NCBI GenBank assembly: GCA_963842155.1
Contig: CAWJFP010000006.1
Span: forward strand, 4,955-68,954
DNA length: 64,000 bases
Origin: CAWJFP01 sp963842155
GTDB lineage: Bacteria > Pseudomonadota > Alphaproteobacteria > JACZXZ01
Direction: 5' to 3'
Of this stretch, positions 8,548 through 16,526 are shown one piece after another (position 1 is the first letter of the stretch; each line of letters opens with the position of its first letter). Below the pieces are notes generated by a model. That model did no database searches. It saw only the letters and a list, made by a program, of their open reading frames with translations, and was not told the origin of the DNA. The position numbers were made by a program, and so were the translations under genes.

Positions 8548-9061
8548 TCATCTGGCGGCCTTCCATCTTGGGGAACTGCTCGACCTTGCCGATGGTGGCG
8601 AGGTCGTCGCGCACCCGCTCGAGCACCTTCACGCCGAGCTCCTGATGCACGAGCTCGCGGCCGCGAAAGCGCAAGGTCACCTTAACCTTGTCGCCCTCGC
8701 CCAGGAACTTCGTCACCGAGCGCATCTTGATGTCGTAGTCGTGATCGTCGATTGAGGGGCGCATCTTGATCTCCTTGATCTCGATGACCTTTTGCTTCTT
8801 GCGCGCCTCGCTCTTGCGCTTCTGCTCCTCGTATTTGTATTTGCCGAAATCGAGGATCTTGCAGACCGGCGGCTCGGCCAGCGGCGCGATCTCGACGAGA
8901 TCGAGCCCGGCTTGCTCGGCCCGCCCGAGGGCCTGGGCGATCGGCACGACGCCGATGTTCTCGCCCTTCTCGTCGATCAGGCGCACATTCTGCGCCCTGA
9001 TCTGCTCATTGACCGCCGGACCTTCGCGGGACGGGGCCTGGTCGAAAGGTGGCCTAGCTAT
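8525..9061 (-). CDS. infC: Translation initiation factor IF-3, with a probable AUA start codon
   Basis: IF-3 binds the 30S subunit, keeps it free of 50S and checks the initiator codon. The N-domain (NEQIRAQNVRLIDEKGENIG), the lysine-rich linker (FGKYKYEEQKRKSEARKKQ) and the C-domain (RPSIDDHDYDIK..FRGRELVHQELG) are all present. The first possible GTG (8986) would remove the conserved NE-IR segment. Reading upstream in frame, the family N-terminus ARPPF..APSREGPAVNEQIR continues to an ATA codon at 9061. An in-frame TAG lies just behind it and GGGGAG lies seven bases upstream. The ATA start gives 178 residues, the normal length. A non-AUG start fits the known self-control of infC (AUU in E. coli). 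rpmI and rplT are not adjacent. Confidence 0.92.
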   Translation of the reverse strand: MARPPFDQAPSREGPAVNEQIRAQNVRLIDEKGENIGVVPIAQALGRAEQAGLDLVEIAPLAEPPVCKILDFGKYKYEEQKRKSEARKKQKVIEIKEIKMRPSIDDHDYDIKMRSVTKFLGEGDKVKVTLRFRGRELVHQELGVKVLERVRDDLATIGKVEQFPKMEGRQMTMVIAPR

Positions 9062-9068
9062 CTAGTAT

Positions 9069-9074
9069 CTCCCC
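9069..9074 (-). promoter_or_regulatory. Shine-Dalgarno sequence that fixes the infC AUA start
   Basis: GGGGAG on the minus strand sits exactly seven bases before ATA (9061-9059). No ATG, GTG or TTG occurs in frame between this site and the conserved NEQIR segment. The site is the main evidence for the non-canonical start. Confidence 0.7.
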
Positions 9075-9205
9075 AAAAAACACACAAGCCACACAGCCCC
9101 TCCGCGCTTGGGCGGCGGAGCGTTCCGGTCGGCATGCATCCGTTCCGGGCCGCCGGAACGGCGGCCATGGGGGCAGTCTATTGATGGCTCGGAGGAGCGC
9201 AAGAA

Positions 9206-10201
9206 TTACTTGCGGAGAGGCAGGCTCTTGGCCCCTTGGGCCGCCTTGGGAAGCGCCGCCAGCACCTCTTCCAAGGTCAGATCCTCGAGATGCCTTCGCT
9301 GCAGAACCCGGACGACGGCGCCGCGCGGCGCGCATAGCTCGGGGTCTGAGGCGCCGGAGAACAGCACGAGCGAAGGGCAGCCTGCCGCCGCGATGAGATG
9401 CATGGGCCCGGTATCGTTGCCGACGGCGAGGCACGCCTGGCGGGCGAGGCTCGCCAGCTCCTCGAGGCTCGTGCGGCCGGCGAGGTTGACGGCCGTCCTC
9501 GCGGCCTCGACGACGGCCTCGCCCAGCGGATGTTCGCCGAGCGTCCCCAGCACGACCGGCGTGACGCCGCGCTCTGCGAGCGCGGCAGCGAGGGCCGCAA
9601 AGCGCTCGACCGGCCAGCGCTTGCGCGGCCGATGCGCGGCACCGCCCGGCACCAAGAGCGCGAAAGGCACGGGCAGCGCGAGCTTGGCGATATCGGCGCT
9701 GGCCCAATCCGCATCGGGCGGCGGCACCGCGTCGATCCCGGCCAGGCGAAGCTGGTCGGCCTGACGCTCGAGGGTATGCATGCGGTCGCGCGCGGGATTG
9801 GCGTGGAAAAGGGAGGCGCCATGGGCATTGCCGGACCATTCCGGCCGCGGCGCGGGGCCGAGCAGGCGGAAATACCAGCGCGTCCTGGTCGAGGTTTGCA
9901 GATCATAGACCCGGTCGAAGCGGCCGCCTTTCAGCCGGCGGCGCAGCTCGAGCCAAGCGGGGACGGCAAGCCAGGCCGAGCGGCGGTCGAGCCATATCTC
10001 GTCGAAAAGCCCCGTGGCGCGCGCGAGCGCCACAAAGGGCGGCGTCGTCAGCAAGACGATATGGGCGCCCGCATGATGGCGGCGTATGGCCTTGGCCGGC
10101 CCGAGCGCCTGGACGAAATCGCCCAACGCGCCCAGCTTGATGACAAGAATGCGCTCGCTTGCTCCGGTCACGCGCGGCTCAGGCGGCCGCAGCGCCGGCA
10201 T
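9206..10201 (-). CDS. Glycosyltransferase family 9 (heptosyltransferase-like)
   Basis: About 331 residues of a GT-B enzyme resembling ADP-heptose:LPS heptosyltransferases. The N-terminal ILVIKLGALGDFVQALGPAKAIRRHH is the diagnostic GT9 acceptor-domain motif. The C-domain has LVPGGAAHRPRKRWP, AGRTSLEELASLARQACLAVGNDTGPMHLIAAAGCPSLVLF (donor-binding NDTGPMH) and the usual tail. It likely adds a sugar to LPS core or another cell-envelope glycan on the cytoplasmic face. It is the second gene behind a family 4 glycosyltransferase, whose stop lies inside the proposed N-terminus. A GTG at 10171, just after that stop, is an alternative start. Confidence 0.85.
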   Translation of the reverse strand: MPALRPPEPRVTGASERILVIKLGALGDFVQALGPAKAIRRHHAGAHIVLLTTPPFVALARATGLFDEIWLDRRSAWLAVPAWLELRRRLKGGRFDRVYDLQTSTRTRWYFRLLGPAPRPEWSGNAHGASLFHANPARDRMHTLERQADQLRLAGIDAVPPPDADWASADIAKLALPVPFALLVPGGAAHRPRKRWPVERFAALAAALAERGVTPVVLGTLGEHPLGEAVVEAARTAVNLAGRTSLEELASLARQACLAVGNDTGPMHLIAAAGCPSLVLFSGASDPELCAPRGAVVRVLQRRHLEDLTLEEVLAALPKAAQGAKSLPLRK

Positions 10202-11390
10202 GGCGGGCATAGAGTTCGTCATAGACCGCGAGCGTGCGGGCGCACATGGCCTGCTTGCCGAAATGGGCGCGGGCATGGGCCTTGGCGCGGATCGCCATCA
10301 TCTTGCGCCCGGTGGGGTCGAGGGTGAGGGCCACGGCGAGCCGTGCCGCGAGCGCGTCCGCGTCGCCGGGCGGCACCAGCCAGCCGGTCTCGCCGTCGAT
10401 CACCGTCTCGCGCGCGCCGCCATGGTCGGTCGCGATCACCAACCGGCCCATGGCCTGGGCCTCGACCATGACGCGGCCGAAGGCCTCCGGGTCGGTCGAG
10501 GCCGAGACCACCAGGTCCGCCAGCAGGTAGGCGGCCGGCATGTCGGCGCAATGGTCCACGAGGCGCATCACCACGCCGAGGCCGAGCGCCTTGATGCGCG
10601 CCTCGAGTGCCTCGCGATAGGCGGCGCGGCCCTGGTCGGAGCCCACCAGCACGCAGCGTATGTCGGTGCGGCCGAGCTTCGCCAGCGCCTCGATCAGCAC
10701 CAGCTGGCCCTTCCAGCGCGTGAGGCGGCCGGGCATCATCACGACGGGCATCGATTCCTCGAGACGCCATTGCTCCCAGAGACGGAGCATGCGCGCCGCG
10801 CTCACCTGCTCCGGATCGAACTGCTCGAGATCGATGCCGCGCGGGATCAGCCTGATGCGCGCGGGGTCGGTGCCGTAGCGCGTCATGATCAGCTCGGCGA
10901 TATGCTCGGAGATGGCGATGACGAGGTCGCCGCGCGCCATCACCGAGTTGTAAAGCCGCTTGAGGCGGCCGCGCTCGTTGTAGGTGCCGTGATAGGTGGT
11001 GAGGAACGGCCGCCCCGTGCGGCGCGCGGCGGCGAGCGCGCTCCAGGCCGGCGCGCGGCTTCGGGCATGGAGGATATCGACGTCGTTGGCCCGGACCGCC
11101 TCGACGAGGCGGGCGATGTTGGCGCGCATGACGAGCGGGTTCTTGCTGTCGAGCGGCAGGGCGATGTGACGGCCGCCGGCGCGAACGAGCTCGCGCTCGA
11201 GAGGCCCGCCGGCCGAGGCCACCAGCGCCGTGCCGCCCGCCTTGGCGAGCGCCGCCGCCACGTCGATGCAGCCGCGCTCGGCCCCGCCCGTGCCGAGCGC
11301 GGGCAGCAGCTGCAGCACGACCGGCCGGCCCGCTGGGCGCTCGGCGGCCGGAATGCTAGACTTGGCAGCAGTTTTCGCCGATATATCCAT
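10179..11390 (-). CDS. Glycosyltransferase family 4 (GT-B)
   Basis: A retaining-type glycosyltransferase of about 403 residues. The N-domain starts VVLQLLPALGTGGAERGCIDVA (acceptor-side GGAER). The nucleotide-sugar domain contains VVMMPGRLTRWKGQLVLIEAL and the E-x7-E region DPEAFGRVMVEAQAMG followed by GGARETVIDGETGWLVPPGDADALA. It forms an operon with the downstream GT9 gene and probably builds LPS core or another envelope glycan. The start is uncertain: the ATG used here lies only 7 bp from the divergent hydrolase start, leaving no promoter space, so a later GTG may be the true start. Confidence 0.85.
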   Translation of the reverse strand: MDISAKTAAKSSIPAAERPAGRPVVLQLLPALGTGGAERGCIDVAAALAKAGGTALVASAGGPLERELVRAGGRHIALPLDSKNPLVMRANIARLVEAVRANDVDILHARSRAPAWSALAAARRTGRPFLTTYHGTYNERGRLKRLYNSVMARGDLVIAISEHIAELIMTRYGTDPARIRLIPRGIDLEQFDPEQVSAARMLRLWEQWRLEESMPVVMMPGRLTRWKGQLVLIEALAKLGRTDIRCVLVGSDQGRAAYREALEARIKALGLGVVMRLVDHCADMPAAYLLADLVVSASTDPEAFGRVMVEAQAMGRLVIATDHGGARETVIDGETGWLVPPGDADALAARLAVALTLDPTGRKMMAIRAKAHARAHFGKQAMCARTLAVYDELYARHAGAAAA

Positions 11391-11397
11391 GCCCGCG

Positions 11398-12177
11398 ATG
11401 TCGACTCCGGAAAACAGGCCCGCTACCTCGCCCGCCATGCTCAGGCGCGCCGAGGGCGGCGCTATCGCCTACCACAAGTCGGGCGGCCGGTCACCCACCC
11501 TCGTCTTCATGACGGGGCTGCGCTCGGACATGACGGGGGGCAAGGCGCTGGCGCTCGAGGCCCTGGCGCGCGCCCGCGGCCAAGCCTTCCTCCGCTTCGA
11601 TTATCGCGGGCATGGCGCCTCGGAAGGCCGCTTCGAGGAGGGCTGCGTCGGCGACTGGCTCGAGGATTCGCTCGACGCGATCGACAAGCTCACCGAAGGC
11701 CCGCTGCTGCTGGCGGGCTCGAGCCTGGGCGGCTGGCTCATGCTGCTCGCCGCCCGCGCGCGGCGGGAGCGGGTCAAGGGGCTGGTCGGCATCGCGCCCG
11801 CGGCCGACTTCACGGAGAGCTTGATCTGGCAGCGCCTTTCCGAGGAGGAGCGCCAGCGGCTCGCGCGCGAGGGCGTGCTTCGCTTGCCGTCGGATTACAG
11901 CGCCGAGCCGACCGTCGTCACGCGCCACCTCATCGAAGAAGGGAGGCGGCATCTCCTGCTCGAGAATCCGATCATCTTCGATGGCCCGGTGCGGCTTATC
12001 CATGGCCTCGAAGATCCCGACGTGCCCTGGGAAACATCGCTCGCCATCGCCGAGCGGCTCAGCTCTACCGATGTCGAGATCATCCTCGTCAAGGGCGGCG
12101 GCCATCGCCTGTCGGAGCCGGCGGATCTGGCGCGCCTCTGCCGCATCGTTGCGGAGATGAGCGACAAGCTCGGGTGA
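11398..12177 (+). CDS. Alpha/beta hydrolase (ABHD10-like serine hydrolase)
   Basis: The 259-residue protein has the alpha/beta-hydrolase fold. The nucleophile elbow is GSSLGG, the oxyanion region is FMTGLRSDMTGGK, FDYRGHGASEG follows, the acid region is HGLEDPDVPW, and the catalytic His is in GGGHRLSEP. It resembles the small ABHD10/palmitoyl-protein thioesterase-like hydrolases common in alphaproteobacteria. The natural substrate is unknown. In-frame ATGs at 11389 and 11437 are alternative starts. It is transcribed away from the glycosyltransferase pair and towards the SDR gene, with a family B repeat in the convergent gap. Confidence 0.8.
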   Translation: MSTPENRPATSPAMLRRAEGGAIAYHKSGGRSPTLVFMTGLRSDMTGGKALALEALARARGQAFLRFDYRGHGASEGRFEEGCVGDWLEDSLDAIDKLTEGPLLLAGSSLGGWLMLLAARARRERVKGLVGIAPAADFTESLIWQRLSEEERQRLAREGVLRLPSDYSAEPTVVTRHLIEEGRRHLLLENPIIFDGPVRLIHGLEDPDVPWETSLAIAERLSSTDVEIILVKGGGHRLSEPADLARLCRIVAEMSDKLG

Positions 12178-12240
12178 AGGCGGCGACGGGGTCGCAGATT
12201 TCGAATCGACGAGCACAACCGCCAATACAACCAGGATCGT

Positions 12241-12330
12241 CGCCACCGGGCTTGGCCCGGTGGTCCACGTCTTGATTGCCGCCGAGCGAAAGTCGTGGAT
12301 GCCCGGCACGGGGCCCGGGCATGACGAATG
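12241..12330 (+). repeat. Intergenic palindromic repeat, family B copy 2
   Basis: It contains CCGGGCTTGGCCCGG, CCACGTCTTGATTGCC, CGAGCGAAAGTCGTGGATG and GCCCGGGCATGACG in the same order as the copy at 4947-5036. CCACGTC..and GTCGTGG can pair, as can CCGGGC and GCCCGGG. It lies between the converging hydrolase and SDR genes, so a role in termination is plausible. Confidence 0.7.
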
Positions 12331-12417
12331 AGGGTTGCATGGCCAGCCGCGGCATCGGACCGCCGATGACGAATTACGCCTTGAATGAGGCGCCGAGAGC
12401 AATCTTCCACGCTCTTC

Positions 12418-13302
12418 TCATCCTCCGCCCGCGAGGATCGCGGCGAGGCCTGCGCGGTAGTCGGGATATTTCAGCACGACGCCGAGCTCGCGCTTGATGC
12501 GCTCGTTCCGCACGCGCTTGTTGTCGCGGTAGAAGCTCGCCGCCATGGGCGAAAGCCCGGCATCGGCCAAGGGAAGCAAGGGCGGCGGCGGCAAATGGAG
12601 GAGCTGGGCGGCATAGGCCACGACCTCGGCACTCGGCGCCGGATTGTCGTCGCAGAGGTTGTAGATCGCGCCGGGATCGCGCTGCGCCATCGAGGCGCGC
12701 AGCACGGCCACGATGTCCTCGACATGGATGCGGGAGAAGAGCTGGTCTGTGGCGATCCGCTTGGCGGTGCCCGCGCGGAGCTGGTCGAGCGCGCTGCGCC
12801 CCGGCCCATAGATGCCGGCGAGGCGGAAGAGATGCACGGGCAGCTTATGCGCGCGCCACAAGGCGAGCCAGCCCGCCTCGGCCGCGACGCGCCTTTGCCC
12901 GCGCGTGCCGGTCGGCTCGAGCGGCGAGCTTTCATCGACCCAGCCGCCGCCGCGATCGCCATAGACGCCGGTGGTCGAGAGATAGCCGATCCATCGCAGC
13001 TGCCGCGCGGCCGCGATCTCGGCGCCGAAACGCAGCAGCACCGGGTCGCCCGCTTCTTCCGGCGGCACCGAGGAGAGCAGATATGTCGCTGCGGCGAGCT
13101 CGCCGCGGATGCTCTCGACATCGCGCTTCGGCGCGGATTCCACGACCCGGATGCCGCGCGCGGCGAGCGCCTGGGCCTTCGCGGGATCGCGCGTCGTGCC
13201 GGCGACGACCCAGCCCTCGGCGATCAGGGCCTCGGCAAGCCGGCTCGCCACATAGCCCAGCCCGAAGCAGAAGAGACGCGGCTCAGAAATCGAGATCGGC
13301 AT
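12418..13302 (-). CDS. NAD(P)-dependent epimerase/SDR family protein (YeeZ-like)
   Basis: A 294-residue extended/atypical SDR. FCFGLGYVASRLAEAL is the dinucleotide-binding glycine motif. YLSTTGVYGDRGGGWVDESSPLEP includes the substrate-site segment, followed by FRLAGIYGPGRSALD and RIHVEDIVAVL. The canonical YxxxK is not obvious (GQRRVAAEAGW in its place), as in the YeeZ subgroup, so catalysis is doubtful. The start ATG overlaps the last 20 bases of the upstream GST gene, indicating translational coupling. Function is unknown; pairing with an FzlA-like GST is the best clue. Confidence 0.8.
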   Translation of the reverse strand: MPISISEPRLFCFGLGYVASRLAEALIAEGWVVAGTTRDPAKAQALAARGIRVVESAPKRDVESIRGELAAATYLLSSVPPEEAGDPVLLRFGAEIAAARQLRWIGYLSTTGVYGDRGGGWVDESSPLEPTGTRGQRRVAAEAGWLALWRAHKLPVHLFRLAGIYGPGRSALDQLRAGTAKRIATDQLFSRIHVEDIVAVLRASMAQRDPGAIYNLCDDNPAPSAEVVAYAAQLLHLPPPPLLPLADAGLSPMAASFYRDNKRVRNERIKRELGVVLKYPDYRAGLAAILAGGG

Positions 13303-13951
13303 AATGGGGCGAAGGCGGCGCGCCGGGAACATGGTCGGCGAGGAGCGGGCGGAAGCTCGGCCGCGATTTGAGTCGCGCGTACCATTCGCGCGCGCGCGGA
13401 TGCTTGTCCCAGGGCACATCGCCGATATAGTCGACGGCCGATAGATGCGCCGCGGCCGCGATGTCGGCGAGCGAGAATTCGTCGCCGGCCAGCCAATTGC
13501 GCCGGTCGGCGAGGTAGCTCAGATAATCGAGATGGGGATGGATGTTCTGCAGCCCAGCGCGGATCGCGGCCGAGCTCGGCTGGCCCGATCCCGCGAGCCG
13601 CTTCATCAGCTTCTCGACCACCAGGTTCTCGGTCACCTCCTGGCCGAAATTATGGTCGAACCAGGCGACGAGGCGGCGCGTCTCGGCGCGCCGCCGCGGC
13701 TCGTCGCCGAGCAAGCTCGGCGCGGACGAGGTCTCCTCGAGATATTCGCAGATGGCGTTGCTGCCGATGACGGCGCCGCCGTCCTCCTCGACCAGCACGG
13801 GCACCTCGCCGGCGGGGTTGATCTCGAGAAACTCGGGCCGCCGCTCCCAGACGCGCTCGATCCTGGCCTCGAACTCGATGCGCTTCTCCACGAGGGCGAG
13901 ACGGACCTTGCGGCAGGCGGGCGAGAGCCAGAGATGGTAGAGGGTGCGCAT
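13283..13951 (-). CDS. fzlA: GST-fold protein, FzlA-like (FtsZ-associated)
   Basis: A 222-residue glutathione-S-transferase-fold protein: thioredoxin-like N-domain (TLYHLWLSPACRKVRLALVEK; INPAGEVPVL; SNAICEYLEE) and helical C-domain (DEFSLADIAAAAHLSAVDYIGDVPW). As I recall, the segments VWERRPEFL and EVTENLV and the C-terminal KSRPSFRPLLADHVPG..HYADLDF match the alphaproteobacterial division protein FzlA, which binds FtsZ and promotes constriction. FzlA lacks ordinary GST activity. I assign it from remembered family sequence, not alignment; a generic GST is the alternative. It is the first gene of a two-gene unit with the SDR. Confidence 0.72.
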   Translation of the reverse strand: MRTLYHLWLSPACRKVRLALVEKRIEFEARIERVWERRPEFLEINPAGEVPVLVEEDGGAVIGSNAICEYLEETSSAPSLLGDEPRRRAETRRLVAWFDHNFGQEVTENLVVEKLMKRLAGSGQPSSAAIRAGLQNIHPHLDYLSYLADRRNWLAGDEFSLADIAAAAHLSAVDYIGDVPWDKHPRAREWYARLKSRPSFRPLLADHVPGAPPSPHYADLDF

Positions 13952-14029
13952 GCGCCGCGCAGTCTAAAGGAAGGCGGCGCAGGGGTGTAGGGGGCGCCAA
14001 GGGCCTTTCGTCTTCGGCTCTGCCGAGCC

Positions 14030-14845
14030 TTATCTGATCTTGGCGAAATCGCCATGCCGGCCGAGGCCGCCCTTGAAGCGGGTGGCTCCCGCCACGCCGT
14101 CTTGGATCAGCGCCTCGCGCCCGTTGTACCATTCCTGGATCAGCGCATCGCGGACATCGAGCCCGTGGCTCTTGATGGCGGAGCGCCGATCGGCGCGCAC
14201 GCAGACTTGCGGGAAGCGCGCGATCTCCTGCGCCAGCGCCTCGGCCTTCGCGCGCGCCCCTCCCTTCGGCGTGACATATTCGCACAAGCCGATGCTGAGG
14301 CATTCCTCCGCCGGCACCTTGCGCCCGGTGAGAATGATCTCCAGCGCGCGGCCCTGGCCGACGATGCGCGGCAGGCGCACTGTGCCGCCGTCGATCAGCG
14401 GCACGCCCCAACGGCGGCAATAGACGCCGAAATAGGAGTCCTTCGCCATCACTCGGAAATCGCACCACAGCCCCAGCTCCATGCCGCCGGCAACGGCGGG
14501 GCCCTCGATCGCCGCGATGACGGGCTTGTCGAGCTCGAGCCGCGATGGGCCCAGCGGACCGCGCGGAATCTCGCCGCCATTGCCGCGCGGCCGGGCGGGC
14601 GGAATATCGAGCTCGCCGAGCGGATATTCGGCATTGAGCGTGCTGACATATTTGAGATCCCAGCCGGCGCAGAACGCACCGCCCGCGCCATAGAAGACCG
14701 CGACGGAGGCGTGCTTGTCGGCGTCGAACTCGAGAAAGGCCGCGGTCAGCGCGTCCGCGCTCTCGGGGTCCATCGCGTTGCGCGCCTCGGGCCGGTCGTG
14801 GATCACCGTCCATACCGATCCCTCTTTCTCGATTCTCACTGCCAT
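14030..14845 (-). CDS. Enoyl-CoA hydratase/isomerase (crotonase family)
   Basis: The 271-residue protein is of usual crotonase length. WTVIHDRPEARNAMD is the N-terminal strand; FYGAGGAFCAGWDLKY and PVIAAIEGPAVAGGMELGLWCDFRVMA supply the oxyanion-hole glycines and CoA-binding core. The catalytic glutamates of classical hydratases (normally within the GG-x-E and P-E-x-x-x-G segments) are not clearly matched: WGVPLIDGGTVRLPRIVG replaces the usual PE..LG..P region. This is typical of enoyl-CoA hydratase-like proteins of uncertain substrate. It is transcribed alone, with a 325-bp region upstream. Confidence 0.82.
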   Translation of the reverse strand: MAVRIEKEGSVWTVIHDRPEARNAMDPESADALTAAFLEFDADKHASVAVFYGAGGAFCAGWDLKYVSTLNAEYPLGELDIPPARPRGNGGEIPRGPLGPSRLELDKPVIAAIEGPAVAGGMELGLWCDFRVMAKDSYFGVYCRRWGVPLIDGGTVRLPRIVGQGRALEIILTGRKVPAEECLSIGLCEYVTPKGGARAKAEALAQEIARFPQVCVRADRRSAIKSHGLDVRDALIQEWYNGREALIQDGVAGATRFKGGLGRHGDFAKIR

Positions 14846-15170
14846 GCTGGATTCCCTTTTTTGCGAATGTTCGTTCGATTGCGCCTTACCGCGAACGATA
14901 GCGCGGGCGCGCGCGGCTGTTTCATACGCTTATTTGTGACGACGCTGAGCGTGATCGCCTTGCTACCGGTCTCCCGGCAAGCCTGTAGCCGACCGCCTGC
15001 GCAGCCGCAACTTGTTTGCGCCCCCGCCTTCTCTGATCCATTGCTCCATTGTCTCGGCAAGCGTTCGTCGGCAACGCCGTCGGGCGTCGGCTTTATGCGG
15101 CGGCTTCCCGGGAGCCCCGCCGTTCGCTATCGTTCACGCCGTTCCCGAATTCCTCTGGGGATGTCGGTTG
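14846..15170. other. 325-bp divergent intergenic region, no gene seen
   Basis: The region separates the crotonase gene from the glycosyltransferase. It is less GC-rich than its surroundings. A small palindrome-like CGAATGTTCGTTCG (about 14865) near the crotonase start could be a TetR-type operator. I see no convincing coding frame or RNA gene. Confidence 0.4.
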
Positions 15171-16421
15171 ATGCGTTTCTGGTATCTCGACCCCGGTCTA
15201 CGCAATAACGTGGGTCATCACGCCAATTATTGCCGGTACATCGTTGGCGAGCTGCGCGCGCGGGGCATCGAGACCATCGTGTTCGGATGCGATAGTATCG
15301 ATGGGGAACTCAGGTCCGAGACCGGAGCGAATCCTCACTTTCGAGCATGGACCTATATCCGGAGCGATCCCGATCCAATTTGCGGTTGGTTGATCGATTT
15401 TGACACTTTCACGCGTGTCACCGCCGACGACTTGGGGCGGCTGCCGGCGATCCAGCCATCGGATGTCGTCTACATGAACTCGGTACGGCCATTTCAATTG
15501 ATGGCAGTAGGACTGTGGCTGCGAAACCTTCCAACCGATCGTCAGCCAACGGTCGTCGTCGAGATATGTGAAAGCGGATTGCTGGCCAGCAATGGCCGCG
15601 CCGGCTTGGAGTTTGCCTCACCCGACCCGCGGCAGGATGAGCGTCCCACACTGTTCCGGTTTGCTGCCCGCAAACTTCCGTCGCCCGGAGCATCCCGCCT
15701 TCATTTGATCTGCTTCGACCAGTCCCTTTCGCAGGCCCTCAGCCGTCTGCTGGCGCGGCCGGTTCGCACGCTCGCCCTTCCCTATCGGGCGGTTGCGATG
15801 TTGAGGAACCGGGCCGGCGCGCGGCCGACCGTCGTGGCGATGCTCGGTCACCAAAGGGCGGCAAAGGGGTTCCGCCAATTGCCCGAGATCGTTACCAGGC
15901 TGTTACGCTCACGCCCCGATGTGCGTCTCTTGATCCAACAAGTCGGCCACACGGATGCTCCTGAAACTGAGCGGGCGCTGCGTGAACTCGCGGCGACCGA
16001 TGATCGCTTGATGCTCGAGGAGCGGCCGGCGGGAAAGATGCTATGGGCGGAACTCCTCGAGCGGTCGACGCTGGTTCTCTGTCCTTATCTCGCTCAGCCT
16101 TACATCGCGACCTTCTCGGCCGTCGCATCCGAGGCGCTCGCCAACGGTATTCCCCTCGTCGTCCCCGCCGGCACGACATTGGAGAAAATGCTCGTTGAGT
16201 TCGGTGGACCTGGAGTCGCTTTCGACGACTTTGAACCGGCATCCGTCGTTGCGGCGACGGAGCATGCGGTCGATCACATCGATCGCTACGCGACGCTCGC
16301 TCATGAGGCGGCGGTCAAGTGGCCGGAGCGGCATGGACCCGCGCGCTTGGTGGATGGTCTGGAATCATTGGTGTCTTCCGCACCGGCATTGGCGCGGATG
16401 GAAGGGGGATCGCAGCAGTGA
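15171..16421 (+). CDS. Glycosyltransferase family 4-like protein on a lower-GC patch
   Basis: A 416-residue predicted GT-B glycosyltransferase. The start MRFWYLDPGLRNNVGHHANYC recalls N-domains of family 4 enzymes. The C-domain has VVAMLGHQRAAKGFRQLPEIVTRLL (the G-x-KG nucleotide-sugar loop), RLMLEERP and STLVLCPYLAQPYIATFSAVASEALANGIPLVVPAGTTLEKML (donor-site region). The base composition is visibly closer to 60% GC and codon use is less biased than in neighbours, suggesting recent acquisition with the rfb genes. It ends 19 bp from the stub of a truncated rfbA, at what looks like a recombination boundary. Sugar specificity is unknown. Confidence 0.72.
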   Translation: MRFWYLDPGLRNNVGHHANYCRYIVGELRARGIETIVFGCDSIDGELRSETGANPHFRAWTYIRSDPDPICGWLIDFDTFTRVTADDLGRLPAIQPSDVVYMNSVRPFQLMAVGLWLRNLPTDRQPTVVVEICESGLLASNGRAGLEFASPDPRQDERPTLFRFAARKLPSPGASRLHLICFDQSLSQALSRLLARPVRTLALPYRAVAMLRNRAGARPTVVAMLGHQRAAKGFRQLPEIVTRLLRSRPDVRLLIQQVGHTDAPETERALRELAATDDRLMLEERPAGKMLWAELLERSTLVLCPYLAQPYIATFSAVASEALANGIPLVVPAGTTLEKMLVEFGGPGVAFDDFEPASVVAATEHAVDHIDRYATLAHEAAVKWPERHGPARLVDGLESLVSSAPALARMEGGSQQ

Positions 16422-16439
16422 AAACGCCGTTTCAAGGTG

Positions 16440-16526
16440 GTAGATGGAGAGGAGCTGCTTGCTGACGCGCCGGTAACCGGATGGAGCCGCGTGCCGGTGC
16501 CCCCCGGCAAGAATAATCCCCTTCAT
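16440..16526 (-). pseudogene. rfbA: Remnant of rfbA (glucose-1-phosphate thymidylyltransferase)
   Basis: The ATG overlaps the rfbD stop (ATGA) and begins MKGIILAGG. An extra G then shifts the frame; the shifted frame reads GTRLHPVTGA, and a missing base returns to VSKQLLSIY. Pieced together this is the canonical N-terminus of RmlA, including the nucleotide-binding GGxGTRL. Homology ends at the Tyr of SIY, only about 20 bp before the converging glycosyltransferase stop. The rest of the roughly 290-codon gene is absent, so this is a truncated, frame-broken stub of a former rfbC-rfbD-rfbA operon. Confidence 0.82.

Noticed and set aside
8986..8988. GTG as the infC start
   Set aside because: It would delete the conserved NEQIR segment and has no Shine-Dalgarno; the ATA at 9061 fits length, motif and spacing.
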